Numbered from the stretch's first letter, positions 8,919 through 20,643 are shown. The stretch is 64,000 nucleotides of DNA from Streptomyces noursei (GCF_001646665.1 NZ_LWBU01000405.1:62001-126000); one strand, 5' to 3'. Notes: generated by a model from the sequence alone, not told the origin. A program made the numbers and translations.

Positions 8919-8950
8919 GGGTGGGTGTGCGAGGCCTGCGAGGAGCCCGA

Positions 8951-9994
8951 GTGAAGAAGACGTCGACCCGGCTGGCCGACGGCCGTGAGCTGGTCTATTA
9001 CGACGCCCGGGACGACGTCGTGCGCGACGCCGTGGACCGGCGGCCCCTCGACCCCATCTCCACCACGTCCGAGGTCCGCCGCGACCCCCTGCTGGGCGAC
9101 CGGGTCGCCGTCGCCTCGCACCGCCAGGGCCGCACCTACCACCCGCCCGCCGACGAGTGCCCCCTGTGCCCCTCGCGCGACGGCCGCCGCAGCGAGATCC
9201 CGGACGACGACTACGACGTCGTCGTCTTCGAGAACCGCTTTCCCTCCCTCGCCGGCGACTCCGGTCGCTGCGAGGTCGTCTGCTTCACCTCCGACCACGA
9301 CGCCTCCTTCGCAGACCTCGACGAGGACCGTGCCGCACTCGTCCTGGAGGCGTGGACCGACCGCACCGCCGAACTCGCCGAACTCCCCGGCGTCCGGCAG
9401 GTGTTCTGCTTCGAGAACCGCGGCGCCGAGATCGGCGTCACCCTCGGCCACCCCCACGGCCAGATCTACGCCTACCCCTTCATCACCCCGCGCACGGAGC
9501 TGATGCAGCGCTCCGCCGCCGCCCACCGGGAGGCCACCGGCCGCAACCTCTTCGACGACGTCGTCGAGCGCGAGCGCGCGGAGGCCGAACGGGTGGTTCT
9601 GGAGACCGGCGAATGGATCGCCTTCGTGCCGTACGCCGCGCACTGGCCGTACGAGGTGCACCTCTACCCCAAGCGGCGCGTGCCCGACCTCCGGGCGCTC
9701 GACGGCGCGGCGCGCACCGGGTTCCCCGCGGTCTACCTGGAGCTCCTGCGGCGCTTCGACCGGATCTTCGGGGACGGCGAACCCCCGACGCCGTACATCG
9801 CGGCCTGGCACCAGGCGCCGTTCGGGGACCCCGCTCGGGACGACTTCGCGCTGCATCTGGAGCTTTTCACCATCCGACGCACTTCCGGCAAGCTGAAGTT
9901 CCTCGCGGGCTCGGAGTCCGGTATGAGCGTGTTCATCAACGACGTGCCGCCGGAGACCGCGGCCCGCCGACTCCGAGAGGTGGCGACCACGTGA
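8951..9994 (+). CDS. galT: galactose-1-phosphate uridylyltransferase
   Basis: A 347-residue Leloir enzyme that exchanges UMP between UDP-glucose and galactose-1-phosphate. The catalytic H-P-H-G-Q motif is visible (H167, P168, H169, G170, Q171; the second His is the nucleotidylated residue), as is a C-x-x-C pair (C70, C73) typical of the zinc site. GTG at 8951 is preferred over the upstream GTG at 8921 because an AGGAG site (8941-8945) lies 5 bp before it. It is the first gene of galT-galE-galK; its stop overlaps the galE start by 4 bp (GTGA), implying translational coupling. Confidence 0.95.
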   Translation: MKKTSTRLADGRELVYYDARDDVVRDAVDRRPLDPISTTSEVRRDPLLGDRVAVASHRQGRTYHPPADECPLCPSRDGRRSEIPDDDYDVVVFENRFPSLAGDSGRCEVVCFTSDHDASFADLDEDRAALVLEAWTDRTAELAELPGVRQVFCFENRGAEIGVTLGHPHGQIYAYPFITPRTELMQRSAAAHREATGRNLFDDVVERERAEAERVVLETGEWIAFVPYAAHWPYEVHLYPKRRVPDLRALDGAARTGFPAVYLELLRRFDRIFGDGEPPTPYIAAWHQAPFGDPARDDFALHLELFTIRRTSGKLKFLAGSESGMSVFINDVPPETAARRLREVATT

Positions 9995-10968
9995 GCAGAG
10001 GCAAGTACCTGGTGACGGGCGGGGCCGGCTACGTCGGCAGTGTGGTCGCCGCGCACCTGCTGGAGGCCGGGCACCGGGTGACCGTCCTGGACGACCTGTC
10101 GACCGGATTCCGCGAGGGCGTCCCGGACGGCGCGCACTTCGTCGAGGGCCGCGTCCAGGACGCCGCCCGCCACCTGGACGCCTCCTACGACGGCGTCCTG
10201 CACTTCGCCGCCTTCTCCCAGGTGGGCGAGTCCGTCGTCGACCCGGAGAAGTACTGGGTGAACAACGTCGGCGGCACGATGGCGCTGCTGGCCGCGATGC
10301 GCGACACGGGCGTGCGCCGCCTGGTGTTCTCCTCCACGGCCGCGACCTACGGCGAGCCGGTCTCCGTCCCCCTCACCGAGACCGACCCCACCGCCCCCAC
10401 CAGCCCCTACGGCGCCTCCAAGCTGGCCGTCGACCACATGATCAGCGGCGAGGCCGCCGCCCACGGCCTGGCCGCCGCCTCGCTCCGGTACTTCAACGTC
10501 GCCGGGGCGTACGGGAAGTACGGCGAGCGGCACGACCCCGAGTCCCACCTCATCCCCCTGGTCCTCCAGGTGGCGCTCGGCCGGCGCCCCTCGATCGCGG
10601 TGTACGGCGACGACTACCCGACGCCCGACGGGACCTGCGTGCGCGACTACATCCACGTCGCCGACCTCGCCGAGGCGCACCTGCTCGCACTGGACGCGGT
10701 CACCCCGGGCGAGCACCTGATCTGCAACCTCGGCAACGGCAACGGCTTCTCGGTCCGCGAGGTCGTCCGGACCGTGCGCGAGGTCACCGGCCACCCGGTG
10801 CCGGAGGTCGTCTCCGCCCGGCGCGGCGGAGACCCGGCGGTACTGGTCGCCTCGGCCGCCACCGCGCGCGACCGGCTCGGCTGGAAGCCGTCCCGCCCGG
10901 AGCTGGCGGGCATCGTGGCGGACGCCTGGGAGTTCGCCCGGGCGCGGCCGGCGGAGGCGGGGGAATGA
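9991..10968 (+). CDS. galE: UDP-glucose 4-epimerase
   Basis: A 325-residue short-chain dehydrogenase/reductase of the extended type. The NAD-binding glycine motif is at the N-terminus ([12 protein letters not shown]) and the catalytic Y-x-x-x-K is Y140/K144 (SPYGASK). The TATYGEP and [11 protein letters not shown] stretches are typical of GalE. It interconverts UDP-galactose and UDP-glucose, closing the Leloir cycle with galT and galK. The GTG start at 9991 overlaps the galT stop, and its own stop overlaps the galK ATG (ATGA at 10965-10968). Confidence 0.95.
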   Translation: MSRGKYLVTGGAGYVGSVVAAHLLEAGHRVTVLDDLSTGFREGVPDGAHFVEGRVQDAARHLDASYDGVLHFAAFSQVGESVVDPEKYWVNNVGGTMALLAAMRDTGVRRLVFSSTAATYGEPVSVPLTETDPTAPTSPYGASKLAVDHMISGEAAAHGLAAASLRYFNVAGAYGKYGERHDPESHLIPLVLQVALGRRPSIAVYGDDYPTPDGTCVRDYIHVADLAEAHLLALDAVTPGEHLICNLGNGNGFSVREVVRTVREVTGHPVPEVVSARRGGDPAVLVASAATARDRLGWKPSRPELAGIVADAWEFARARPAEAGE

Positions 10969-12179
10969 GCGCCGGTACGGGCCGCGGCGGGAGCGGGGGC
11001 AGGACCGGGAGCGGGAGCAGGCACGTGGGAGTGGGCGTGGGCGTCGCGGAGGAGTTCCGGCGGCTGTACGGGTACGCCCCCGAGGGGGTGTGGGCCGCCC
11101 CCGGCAGGGTCAACCTGATCGGCGAGTACACCGACTTCAACGACGGGTTCGTGATGCCGCTGGCGCTCCCGCACACCGCCGTCGCCGCCGTGGCGCGGCG
11201 CACCGACGGGCGGTTGCGCGTCCACTCGGCCGACACCGGCCAGGGTGTGGTCCAGCTCGACGCCGACGCCCTGGAGCCGCTCGCCGACACCGGCTGGGCC
11301 GCCTACCCGGCCGGTGTGCTGTGGGCGCTGCGCGAGGCGGGTCACGCCGTCGCGGGCGCCGACGTCCACCTCGCCTCCACCGTCCCGACGGGCGCCGGGC
11401 TGTCGTCGTCGGCCGCCCTGGAGGTGGTCACCGCGCTCGCCCTGAACGACCTGTACGGCCTCGGGCTGGACGCCGCGCGGCTGGCCGTCCTCGGACAGCG
11501 CGCCGAGAACGCGTTCGTGGGCGTCCCGTGCGGCGTGATGGACCAGATGGCGTCGGCGTGCTGCACCGAGGGGCACGCGCTGTACCTCGACACCCGGGAC
11601 CTGTCGACCCGCCAGGTGCCGTTCGACCTCGGCGCCCGGGGCCTGCGGCTGCTGGTCGTCGACACCCGGGTGAAGCACGCGCTCGGCGACGGCGCGTACG
11701 CCGAGCGGCGCGCCGGGTGCGAGGCCGGCGCGCGGGCGCTCGGTGTGCGCACGCTGCGCGAGGTGGATCACGTGCAACTGCCGGACGCCCTGGCCCGGTT
11801 GCGTGACGAAACGGTTCGCCGGTACGTCCGTCACGTGGTGTCCGAGAACCGCCGGGTCAAGCGGACGATCGCGCTGCTGGACGGCGGCGACGTGCGGGCG
11901 GTCGGGCCGGTCCTCACCGAGGGCCACGCCTCGCTCCGCGACGACCTGCGCGTCTCCTGCCCCGAGCTGGACCTTGTGGTCACGGCCGCGACGGACGCCG
12001 GGGCGCTGGGGGCGCGGATGACCGGCGGCGGGTTCGGCGGCTCGGCGATCGTGCTGGTCGAGGCGGCCGACGATGACACGGTGACCAAGGCGGTCGCGGA
12101 GGCGTTCGCGGCGGCCGGGCACACCGCTCCGCGGGTGTTCGCGGCGGTGCCGTCGGCGGGGGCGCGGCGGGTCGGCTGA
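10965..12179 (+). CDS. galK: galactokinase
   Basis: A 404-residue GHMP kinase that phosphorylates galactose at C1. It contains the galactokinase signature ([16 protein letters not shown], starting about residue 47), the ATP-binding GHMP loop ([13 protein letters not shown]) and a C-terminal [11 protein letters not shown] motif. Residues 1-25 are a Gly/Ser/Arg-rich extension ([13 protein letters not shown]) not seen in typical GalK; since the ATG overlaps the galE stop, this start is likely real, but an internal GTG near 11025 is possible. It is the last gene of the operon; a weak hairpin (12183-12205) follows the stop. Confidence 0.94.
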   Translation: MSAGTGRGGSGGRTGSGSRHVGVGVGVAEEFRRLYGYAPEGVWAAPGRVNLIGEYTDFNDGFVMPLALPHTAVAAVARRTDGRLRVHSADTGQGVVQLDADALEPLADTGWAAYPAGVLWALREAGHAVAGADVHLASTVPTGAGLSSSAALEVVTALALNDLYGLGLDAARLAVLGQRAENAFVGVPCGVMDQMASACCTEGHALYLDTRDLSTRQVPFDLGARGLRLLVVDTRVKHALGDGAYAERRAGCEAGARALGVRTLREVDHVQLPDALARLRDETVRRYVRHVVSENRRVKRTIALLDGGDVRAVGPVLTEGHASLRDDLRVSCPELDLVVTAATDAGALGARMTGGGFGGSAIVLVEAADDDTVTKAVAEAFAAAGHTAPRVFAAVPSAGARRVG

Positions 12180-12471
12180 GCGCGGGCGGGGGGCCGGGGC
12201 GCCCGTGGTCCTCGGCGGCGGAGGCGGCCGCGAAGGGCGGTGGCGGTGGCGGGTGCGGGCCGGTGAGTTTGGGCAAGTGGCCTTCCCCTCGGGCCACGCC
12301 GCCGTACGCTGATGCACAGCACCGGTGGGGGCCGGTGCTGATCAGGGGGCGAGACAGCCGGGTACGACGCCCGGGGCGGGGGTAACAGTCACTGCACGGC
12401 GGCGGCCGTGCGACCACTGGGGCCTGTCGTCTCCGGGCGCCGTACCCGCAGCTGCTCCGTTTCCTCGACAC
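12180..12471 (+). other. intergenic leader of the second LuxR-type regulator
   Basis: This 292-bp stretch has no convincing gene. It holds a weak CGGGCG/CGCCCG hairpin after galK (12183-12205), a possible -10 element TACGCT (12305-12310), and a perfect 9-bp stem-loop (12317-12325/12332-12340) ending in GATC inside what would be the 5' leader of the next gene. Confidence 0.5.
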
Positions 12472-13257
12472 ATGGGGGTGTCAGTGGTCCGTATCCGGGT
12501 TCTGGTGGTGGACGACCACCGCATCTTCGCCGAGTCGCTCGCCGCCGCCCTGGCGGCCGAGCCCGACGTGGACGTCGCGGCGGCCGGCAGCGGCCCCGCC
12601 GCGCTGCGCTGCCTGGACCGGGCGACGGCCGAGGGCCGCAGGTTCGACGTGCTGCTCGTCGACGCCGACCTGGGCGTGGCGAACGCGCCGGCGGTCGCCC
12701 GCGCCGTACCGGACAACGGCGAGGGGGTCGTGGACGGCATCTCCCTGGTGGCCGGTGTCCGCGAGGGCCGCCCCGAGGTGCGTACGGTCGTGCTGGCCGA
12801 GAAGGACGACCCGGGACGGGCGGCGCTGGCCCTCCAGGCGGGGGCCTCGGGCTGGGTCGCCAAGGACTGCTCGCTCCAGCGGCTGCTGACGGTGATACGG
12901 GGCGTGCTGCGCGACGAGACGCACCTGCCGCCCGCGCTGCTCACCGGGGTGCTGCGGGAGCTGACGGCGGCGCGCAAGCACCGGACCGAGAGCGAGCGGC
13001 TGGTGGAGTCGCTGACGCCGCGCGAGCGGGAGGTGCTGCGCTGCATGGTGGCGGGCCTGGGCCGCAAGGCGGTCGCCGAGCGGTTGTTCCTGTCCCCGCA
13101 CACGGTGCGTACGCACATGCAGAACGTGCTGGGGAAGCTGGGGGTGCACTCCACGCTGGCGGCGGTCGCGCTGGCCCGCCGCGCGGGGGTGGGACCGGCG
13201 GAGCCGGCGCCCGGCCTAGCCGGGGATGTTGTCGAACGGGGCGGTCAGCTGGCGTAG
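12472..13257 (+). CDS. LuxR/NarL-family two-component response regulator
   Basis: A 261-residue protein: receiver domain, then LuxR HTH (SLTPREREVLRCMVAGLGRKAVAERLFLSPHTVRTHMQNVLGKLGV). The acidic pair (VLVVDDHR), phosphoacceptor Asp (VLLVDADLG) and Lys (GWVAKD) are intact, so it can be phosphorylated, unlike the regulator at 5875. An insertion of roughly 20 residues (GVANAPAVARAVPDNGEGVVDG) follows the phosphorylation strand. No kinase is adjacent. The start is uncertain: ATG 12472 is used here, but GTG 12478 or 12484, the latter behind a GGGGG run, are equally plausible. The 3' end overlaps the convergent tamR gene by 42 bp. Confidence 0.85.
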   Translation: MGVSVVRIRVLVVDDHRIFAESLAAALAAEPDVDVAAAGSGPAALRCLDRATAEGRRFDVLLVDADLGVANAPAVARAVPDNGEGVVDGISLVAGVREGRPEVRTVVLAEKDDPGRAALALQAGASGWVAKDCSLQRLLTVIRGVLRDETHLPPALLTGVLRELTAARKHRTESERLVESLTPREREVLRCMVAGLGRKAVAERLFLSPHTVRTHMQNVLGKLGVHSTLAAVALARRAGVGPAEPAPGLAGDVVERGGQLA

Positions 13258-13713
13258 CAGGGCGGCCAGCTCGGCGCGCTGGGCGCGGGACAGCTCCGCC
13301 AGGATGGCCCGCTCCTGCGCGAGGAGCCCGGCGAGCGCCTGGTCGGCGCGGTCGCGGCCCTCGGAGGTGAGGCGGACCAGGACGCCGCGGCGGTCGCTGG
13401 GGTCGGGCAGCCGCTCGACGAGGCCCTTCTTCGCGAGCCGGTCGATGCGGTTGGTCATGGTGCCGGAGGTGACCAGCGTCTGGGTGAGCAGCTGGCCGGG
13501 GGAGAGCTGGTAGGGGGCTCCGGCGCGGCGCAGCGACGTCAGGACGTCGAACTCCCAGGGCTCCAGGTTGTGCTCGGAGAAGGCGAGGCGGCGGGCGCGG
13601 TCGAGGTGGCGGGCCAGCCGGGAGACGCGGCTGAGCACCTCGAGCGGTTCCACGTCGAGGTCGGGGCGCTCGCGGCGCCATGCAGCGACCAGTCGGTCGA
13701 CCTCGTCCTCCAT
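13216..13713 (-). CDS. tamR: MarR-family regulator TamR
   Basis: A 165-residue winged-helix MarR protein (LEPWEFDVLTSLRRAG...LLTQTLVTSGTMTNRIDRLAKKGLVERLPDPSDRRGVLVRLT: recognition helix and beta-wing DxR motif). It is divergent from a trans-aconitate methyltransferase gene with a perfect palindrome between them, exactly the arrangement of S. coelicolor TamR (SCO3133, from memory), which senses trans-aconitate, citrate and related metabolites and derepresses tam and the aconitase gene. The start is ATG at 13713; longer readings run through the palindrome and were dropped. The 3' end overlaps the response regulator on the other strand by 42 bp. Confidence 0.88.
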   Translation of the reverse strand: MEDEVDRLVAAWRRERPDLDVEPLEVLSRVSRLARHLDRARRLAFSEHNLEPWEFDVLTSLRRAGAPYQLSPGQLLTQTLVTSGTMTNRIDRLAKKGLVERLPDPSDRRGVLVRLTSEGRDRADQALAGLLAQERAILAELSRAQRAELAALLRQLTAPFDNIPG

Positions 13714-13748
13714 GGCGATCAGTGTAGGCGATCTGTCGATGTGAAGTC

Positions 13749-13762
13749 TCTTGACGTCAAGA
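13749..13762. promoter_or_regulatory. TamR operator palindrome TCTTGACGTCAAGA
   Basis: A perfect 14-bp palindrome in the tamR/tam divergent gap, 36 bp from the tamR start and 84 bp from the tam start. The CTTGA...TCAAG core fits the binding sites of urate/aconitate-sensing MarR proteins. Occupancy would repress both genes. Confidence 0.75.
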
Positions 13763-13845
13763 AATATCTGCCTGGACCATTGGGCATGACGGGGCCGGGA
13801 CTCTGTTCCGCTTCGGCACTTCGTTCCAGCAAGGGGGCTCCACAC

Positions 13846-14685
13846 ATGCACTCCGCACCGATCTGGGATCCACAGCAGTACCTGCGCCACTCCTCCCACC
13901 GCACCCGACCGTTCCTCGACCTGCTCGCCCGCATACCGGAACTGCCCGCCACCGCCGAGGGCCGCTCCCCCCGCATCGCCGACCTGGGATGCGGACCGGG
14001 CAACGTCACGGCGCTGCTGGCCGACCGCTGGCCGCACGCCCGCATCACCGGCTTCGACCTCTCGCCCGAGATGCTGGAACAGGCCGAGAAGCACTACGCC
14101 GGCACCACCGACGGGGGCGGCTGGCTCGACTTCCGCCCCGCCGACGCGGCCCACTGGACACCCGACGAACCCTATGACCTGATCATTTCCAACGCCGCGC
14201 TCCAGTGGGTGCCCAACCATCCCGAATCGCTGCCCGTGTGGACCCAGGGGCTCGTCCCCGGCGGCACCCTGGCCTTCCAGGTCCCCGCCAACTTCACCTC
14301 ACCCAGCCACGCGCTCCTCGGCGAGCTGTGCGAGACGCCCCAGTGGCGGGCCCGGCTGACCGGCCACGGCCGCCGCTTCGTCCACATCCTCGAACCCGCC
14401 GACTACCTCACCCGCCTGGCCGACCTGGGCCTCGCCGTCGACGTGTGGGAGACCGTCTACTCCCAGCTCCTCCAGGGCGAGGACCCCGTCCTCGACTGGG
14501 TGAAGGGCACCGCCCTGCGCCCCGTCCTCACCGCCCTGGACGGCGACGACGACGCGGTCGCCGCCTTCCTCGCCCAGTACCGCGACCTGCTCCGCGAGGC
14601 CTATCCGCCCGGCGCGCACGGCACGGTGTTCCCGTTCCGCCGCGTCTTCGCCGTCGCCACCAGGAGCCCGGAGGCGGCGGGGTGA
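13846..14685 (+). CDS. tam: trans-aconitate 2-methyltransferase
   Basis: A 279-residue class I SAM methyltransferase. Motif I is IADLGCGPGNVT, followed by the acidic-loop region ITGFDLSPEMLEQA and the NAALQW stretch typical of Tam. It methylates trans-aconitate, a toxic isomer of the TCA intermediate cis-aconitate that inhibits aconitase. Identification rests on the family pattern and on the divergent tamR with its operator. ATG 13846 is chosen behind an AAGGGGG run; upstream codons cross the operator. It converges on the TetR gene, with a shared hairpin in between. Confidence 0.88.
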   Translation: MHSAPIWDPQQYLRHSSHRTRPFLDLLARIPELPATAEGRSPRIADLGCGPGNVTALLADRWPHARITGFDLSPEMLEQAEKHYAGTTDGGGWLDFRPADAAHWTPDEPYDLIISNAALQWVPNHPESLPVWTQGLVPGGTLAFQVPANFTSPSHALLGELCETPQWRARLTGHGRRFVHILEPADYLTRLADLGLAVDVWETVYSQLLQGEDPVLDWVKGTALRPVLTALDGDDDAVAAFLAQYRDLLREAYPPGAHGTVFPFRRVFAVATRSPEAAG

Positions 14686-14715
14686 CGTCCCACTTACCGG
14701 CGCACCCGGCGACGG

Positions 14716-14760
14716 CCGCGCCGGGGTGCGGCGCGCAGCGGCGCCCGCACCCCGGCGCGG
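14716..14760. terminator. bidirectional terminator hairpin between tam and tetR
   Basis: A perfect 15-bp GC-rich inverted repeat (14716-14730/14746-14760, 15-nt loop) lies exactly between two convergent stop codons and can serve both strands. Confidence 0.7.
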
Positions 14761-15438
14761 TCAGCTCTTGCGGTGCCCTATCAGCCGCGGCTTCGGCTCC
14801 AGGCCGTCCAGCCCGTGCCACGCCAGGTTCACCAGGTGGGCGGCCACCTCGGCCTTCTTCGGCCGGCGGGCGTCCAGCCACCACTGGCCGGTCAGCGCCA
14901 CCATGCCCACCAGAGCCTGCGCGTACAGCGGCGCCAGCTTGGGGTCGAAGCCCCGCGCCTTGAACTCCAGGCCGAGGATGTCCTCGACCTGTGTGGCGAT
15001 GTCGGAGATCAGCGACGCGAACGTACCCGTCGACTGCGCGACCGGCGAGTCCCGCACCAGGATGCGGAAACCGTCCGTGTACGTCTCGATGTAGTCGAGC
15101 AGCGCGAAGGCGGCCTGCTCCAGCAGCTCACGCGGGTGGCCCGCCGTCAGGGCGCCCGTCACCATGTCGAGCAACTGGCGCATCTCCCGGTCCACCACGA
15201 CCGCGTACAGACCTTCCTTGCCGCCGAAGTGCTCGTACACCACCGGCTTGGAGACACCCGCCTTGGCGGCGATCTCCTCCACCGACGTGCCCTCGAACCC
15301 CCGCTCGGCGAAGAGCGCGCGGCCGATGTCGAGCAGCTGCTGCCGACGCTCGGCGCCCGTCATCCGGACCCGGCGCCCCCGCCTGGGTTTGTCAGTACTA
15401 CCGCTGCCACTGCCGTCGATCGCCACACCGTCCATCAT
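14761..15438 (-). CDS. TetR-family regulator linked to fatty-acid desaturase
   Basis: 225 residues with an N-terminal TetR HTH (LFAERGFEGTSVEEIAAKAGVSKPVVYEHFGGKEGLY). The ATG overlaps the desaturase stop by 4 bp (ATGA, 15435-15438), so it is translated from the desaturase message and probably controls that operon in response to an acyl-CoA-type ligand; this is inferred from desaturase-TetR pairs elsewhere. Its likely operator is the pair of inverted repeats at 16463-16492 upstream of the desaturase. The longer reading (to 15618) lies wholly within the desaturase gene and was rejected. Confidence 0.88.
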   Translation of the reverse strand: MMDGVAIDGSGSGSTDKPRRGRRVRMTGAERRQQLLDIGRALFAERGFEGTSVEEIAAKAGVSKPVVYEHFGGKEGLYAVVVDREMRQLLDMVTGALTAGHPRELLEQAAFALLDYIETYTDGFRILVRDSPVAQSTGTFASLISDIATQVEDILGLEFKARGFDPKLAPLYAQALVGMVALTGQWWLDARRPKKAEVAAHLVNLAWHGLDGLEPKPRLIGHRKS

Positions 15439-16421
15439 GCCGCGTTCGCGGCGCGGTCCTGGCGTCGGGCGGCGATCCGCTCGGCGGTCGGCCAGCGCAC
15501 GTCGTACGCCCAGCCCAGCTTCTCGAACCAGCGGATCAGCCGGGCGCTGGAGTCGATCTGCCCCCGCATCACGCCGTGCCGCGCACTCGTCGGGTCCGCG
15601 TGGTGCAGGTTGTGCCACGACTCACCGCACGACAGCACCGCCAGCCACCACACGTTCCCGCTGCGGTCCCGCGACTTGAACGGACGCTTGCCGACCGCGT
15701 GGCAGATCGAGTTGATCGACCAGGTGACGTGGTGCAGCAGCGCCACCCGCACCAGCGAGCCCCAGAAGAACGCTGTGAAGGCCCCCCACCACGACATCGT
15801 CACCAGACCGCCCACCAGCGGCGGGATCGCCAGCGACAGGACCGTGAAGCCGATGAACCAGCGGGAGATCGCCCGGAGCGCCGGGTCCTTGATCAGATCG
15901 GGCGCGTACTTGGCCTGCGGCGTGCGCTCCTCGTCGAACATCCAGCCGATGTGCGCCCACCACAGGCCCTTCATCAGCGCCGGCAGGGTCTCGCCGAACC
16001 GCCACGGCGAGTGCGGGTCGCCCTCGGCGTCCGAGAATTTGTGGTGCTTGCGGTGGTCCGCCACCCAGCGCACCAGCGGCCCCTCCACCGCCAGCGACCC
16101 CATGACCGCCAGAGCGATCCGCAGCGGACGCCTCGCCTTGAACGAGCCGTGCGTGAAGTAACGGTGGAAGCCGATCGTGATGCCGTGGCAGCCGATGTAG
16201 TACATCGCCACCATCAGCCCGAGGTCCAGCCAGCTCACCCCCCAGCCCCACGCCAGCGGCACCGCCGCGAGCAGCGCCAGGAACGGCACCGTGATGAACA
16301 GCAGCAGCGCGATCTGCTCGACCGAGCGCTTGCTGTCCCCGCCGAGGGTGCCGGGGGGCAGGTCCGGAGAGGGGGAGGCGGACGGGTCCGAGTTCTCGAG
16401 CACGTCGGGGCTTGTGGTCAT
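15435..16421 (-). CDS. acyl-CoA/fatty-acid delta-9-type desaturase
   Basis: A 328-residue integral-membrane di-iron desaturase. The three histidine boxes are present: H-x4-H (H86-H91, HRYFTH), H-x-x-H-H (H123-H127, HRKHH) and a C-terminal HNLHH. Hydrophobic helices flank the boxes at about 36-80 and 175-215. It introduces a double bond into long-chain acyl groups, using oxygen and reductant, and so tunes membrane fluidity. The start ATG 16421 has an AGGGGA site just upstream. It is the first gene of a two-gene operon with the overlapping TetR gene. Confidence 0.92.
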   Translation of the reverse strand: MTTSPDVLENSDPSASPSPDLPPGTLGGDSKRSVEQIALLLFITVPFLALLAAVPLAWGWGVSWLDLGLMVAMYYIGCHGITIGFHRYFTHGSFKARRPLRIALAVMGSLAVEGPLVRWVADHRKHHKFSDAEGDPHSPWRFGETLPALMKGLWWAHIGWMFDEERTPQAKYAPDLIKDPALRAISRWFIGFTVLSLAIPPLVGGLVTMSWWGAFTAFFWGSLVRVALLHHVTWSINSICHAVGKRPFKSRDRSGNVWWLAVLSCGESWHNLHHADPTSARHGVMRGQIDSSARLIRWFEKLGWAYDVRWPTAERIAARRQDRAANAA

Positions 16422-16462
16422 GGGGTCCCCTGGGGGGTGAGGGATGCAAAGGAAGCCGAGGC

Positions 16463-16492
16463 TACGGTCCCGTAACCTACGGCGACGTAAGT
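16463..16492. promoter_or_regulatory. candidate TetR operator upstream of desaturase
   Basis: Two adjoining inverted repeats, TACGGTCCCGTA (16463-16474, 5-bp arms perfect) and ACCTACGGCGACGTAAGT (16475-16492, 6 of 7 arm pairs), 42-71 bp upstream of the desaturase start. Position and symmetry fit autoregulation by the TetR protein encoded in the operon. They also lie about 143 bp upstream of ppc on the other strand. Confidence 0.5.
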
Positions 16493-16634
16493 ATGGCAGC
16501 GGTTCGGCACGCGGCAAGAGGGCTGGGGGCGGTGCCGCCGGAAGCGACACCTATCCTGGGTGTCGTCGGACAGCGCGGTCCGCAGCCTCCAGTACCCCTC
16601 CAGACGTGCTCAAACACTGCAAGGAGCCGCACCT

Positions 16635-19364
<2,730 letters not shown>

Positions 19365-19381
19365 CCCGCGCCCGGACAGCA

Positions 19382-19419
19382 CGAAGGGGGCGCCCGGCCG
19401 AAACCGGGCGCCCCCTTCG
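19382..19419. terminator. terminator hairpin after ppc
   Basis: A perfect 16-bp inverted repeat (19382-19397/19404-19419) with a 6-nt loop, 17 bp after the ppc stop. It also faces the convergent small membrane gene. Confidence 0.85.
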
Positions 19420-19440
19420 CGTCCCTCCCCGCAATTCCCC

Positions 19441-19488
19441 GGCAGCTCCCTAGAGGGCCAGGAAGGCAGCTCCCTAGAGGGCCAGGAA
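19441..19488. repeat. 24-bp perfect tandem duplication at a gene 3' end
   Basis: 19441-19464 and 19465-19488 are identical (start GGCAGCTCCCTAGAGGGCCA). The second copy holds the last codons (FLAL) and TAG stop of the minus-strand membrane gene; the first repeats them downstream of the stop, in the same frame because 24 is a multiple of 3. Confidence 0.9.
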
Positions 19489-19941
19489 CGTCCCCACCAG
19501 CAACGCCCCGCCCACCGACGCCGACGCCCACGCCAGCCTCGGCAACCGCATCCCGCCGCCGATCACCAGCGCCGCCAGCAGCAGCGCCCCGCCCAGCGGC
19601 AGCCACGCGTGCAGCCCGCCCGACCACCCCGTGCGCACCAGCTCGGTCGTGCCCGGCTTCACCACGACCGCGTACCGGCCGCCCTTCTCCACGGCCACCG
19701 AGTGGCCGATCGTCATGTCCGTACGCGGACCGGCCGGCCCCTCGGGGTCGAAGCGCCCCGTGCACACGTCCGTCGAGCAGCCCGTGACCGTCAGCGTGCC
19801 GTGCTCACGGCCCTTCGCCAGCAGCACGTGCTGCGCCGACCCCCATGACGCCCACACGCCCGCGACCACCAGCACCAGGGCGACCAGCGCCATCGCGGCA
19901 GCACGGGCATACGGGAGGGCTGAAGTCCGCTTCTTGCTCAT
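19474..19941 (-). CDS. membrane protein of unknown function
   Basis: 155 residues: basic N-terminus, a TM helix at about 15-36 (MALVALVLVVAGVWASW), an extracytoplasmic middle with a C-x4-C pair (CSTDVC), then two hydrophobic C-terminal helices. I do not recognise a family with a known role; it resembles small Streptomyces membrane proteins. The ATG at 19941 (MSKKRTSALPY) is preferred over an upstream start because a membrane-protein-like basic N-terminus begins there. It lies downstream of pth on the same strand (54-bp gap). Its stop lies inside a tandem duplication. Confidence 0.7.
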   Translation of the reverse strand: MSKKRTSALPYARAAAMALVALVLVVAGVWASWGSAQHVLLAKGREHGTLTVTGCSTDVCTGRFDPEGPAGPRTDMTIGHSVAVEKGGRYAVVVKPGTTELVRTGWSGGLHAWLPLGGALLLAALVIGGGMRLPRLAWASASVGGALLVGTFLAL

Positions 19942-19995
19942 GGGGCGCGATCCTCTGGCACACGACCGCACCCGGTCAATTCCGGTCCGGAACGG

Positions 19996-20598
19996 TCAGG
20001 AGTTGTACGCGGACTGCGCCCGCTCCAGCCCCTCCGTCACCAGGCACTCCACCGCGTCGGCCGCCCGGTCGACCAGGTAGTCCAGCTCCTTGCGCTCCGC
20101 CGACGAGAAGTCCTTCAGCACGAAGTCGGCGACCTGCATCCGGCCCGGCGGACGCCCGATCCCGAACCGCACCCGGTGGTAGTCCGCGCCCATCGCCTTC
20201 GTCATCGACTTCAGACCGTTGTGCCCGTTGTCCCCGCCGCCCAGCTTCAGCCGCATCGTGCCGTAGTCGATGTCCAGCTCGTCGTGGACCGCCACGACGT
20301 GCGCCGTCGGCACCTTGTAGAAGTCCCGCAGCGCCGTCACCGGACCGCCCGACAGGTTCATGTACGACATCGGCTTCACCAGCACCACCCGCCGGCTCGC
20401 CGGCCCCGGAGCGCCGATACGGCCCTCCACCACCTGCGCCTGCGCCTTGCCCGCCCGCTTGAACTTCCCGCCGATCCGCTCCGCGAGGAGATCGGCCACC
20501 ATGAACCCGACGTTGTGCCGGTTCGCGGCGTACTCCGGCCCCGGGTTCCCCAGGCCCACGATCAGCCAGGGCGCACCGGCCTCCGTCGCCGTCGTCAT
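19996..20598 (-). CDS. pth: peptidyl-tRNA hydrolase
   Basis: A 200-residue enzyme that cleaves peptidyl-tRNA released from stalled ribosomes. Family landmarks: [23 protein letters not shown] (catalytic His in RHNVG), [41 protein letters not shown] and FGIGRPPG. The start is ATG 20598 (MTTATEAG). It follows rplY on the same strand, an order common in actinobacteria, with a hairpin between them. Confidence 0.95.
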   Translation of the reverse strand: MTTATEAGAPWLIVGLGNPGPEYAANRHNVGFMVADLLAERIGGKFKRAGKAQAQVVEGRIGAPGPASRRVVLVKPMSYMNLSGGPVTALRDFYKVPTAHVVAVHDELDIDYGTMRLKLGGGDNGHNGLKSMTKAMGADYHRVRFGIGRPPGRMQVADFVLKDFSSAERKELDYLVDRAADAVECLVTEGLERAQSAYNS

Positions 20599-20643
20599 GT
20601 CGTCAGTCTCCTCGTGTGCGTACAGGTACACAGAACAGGGAAA

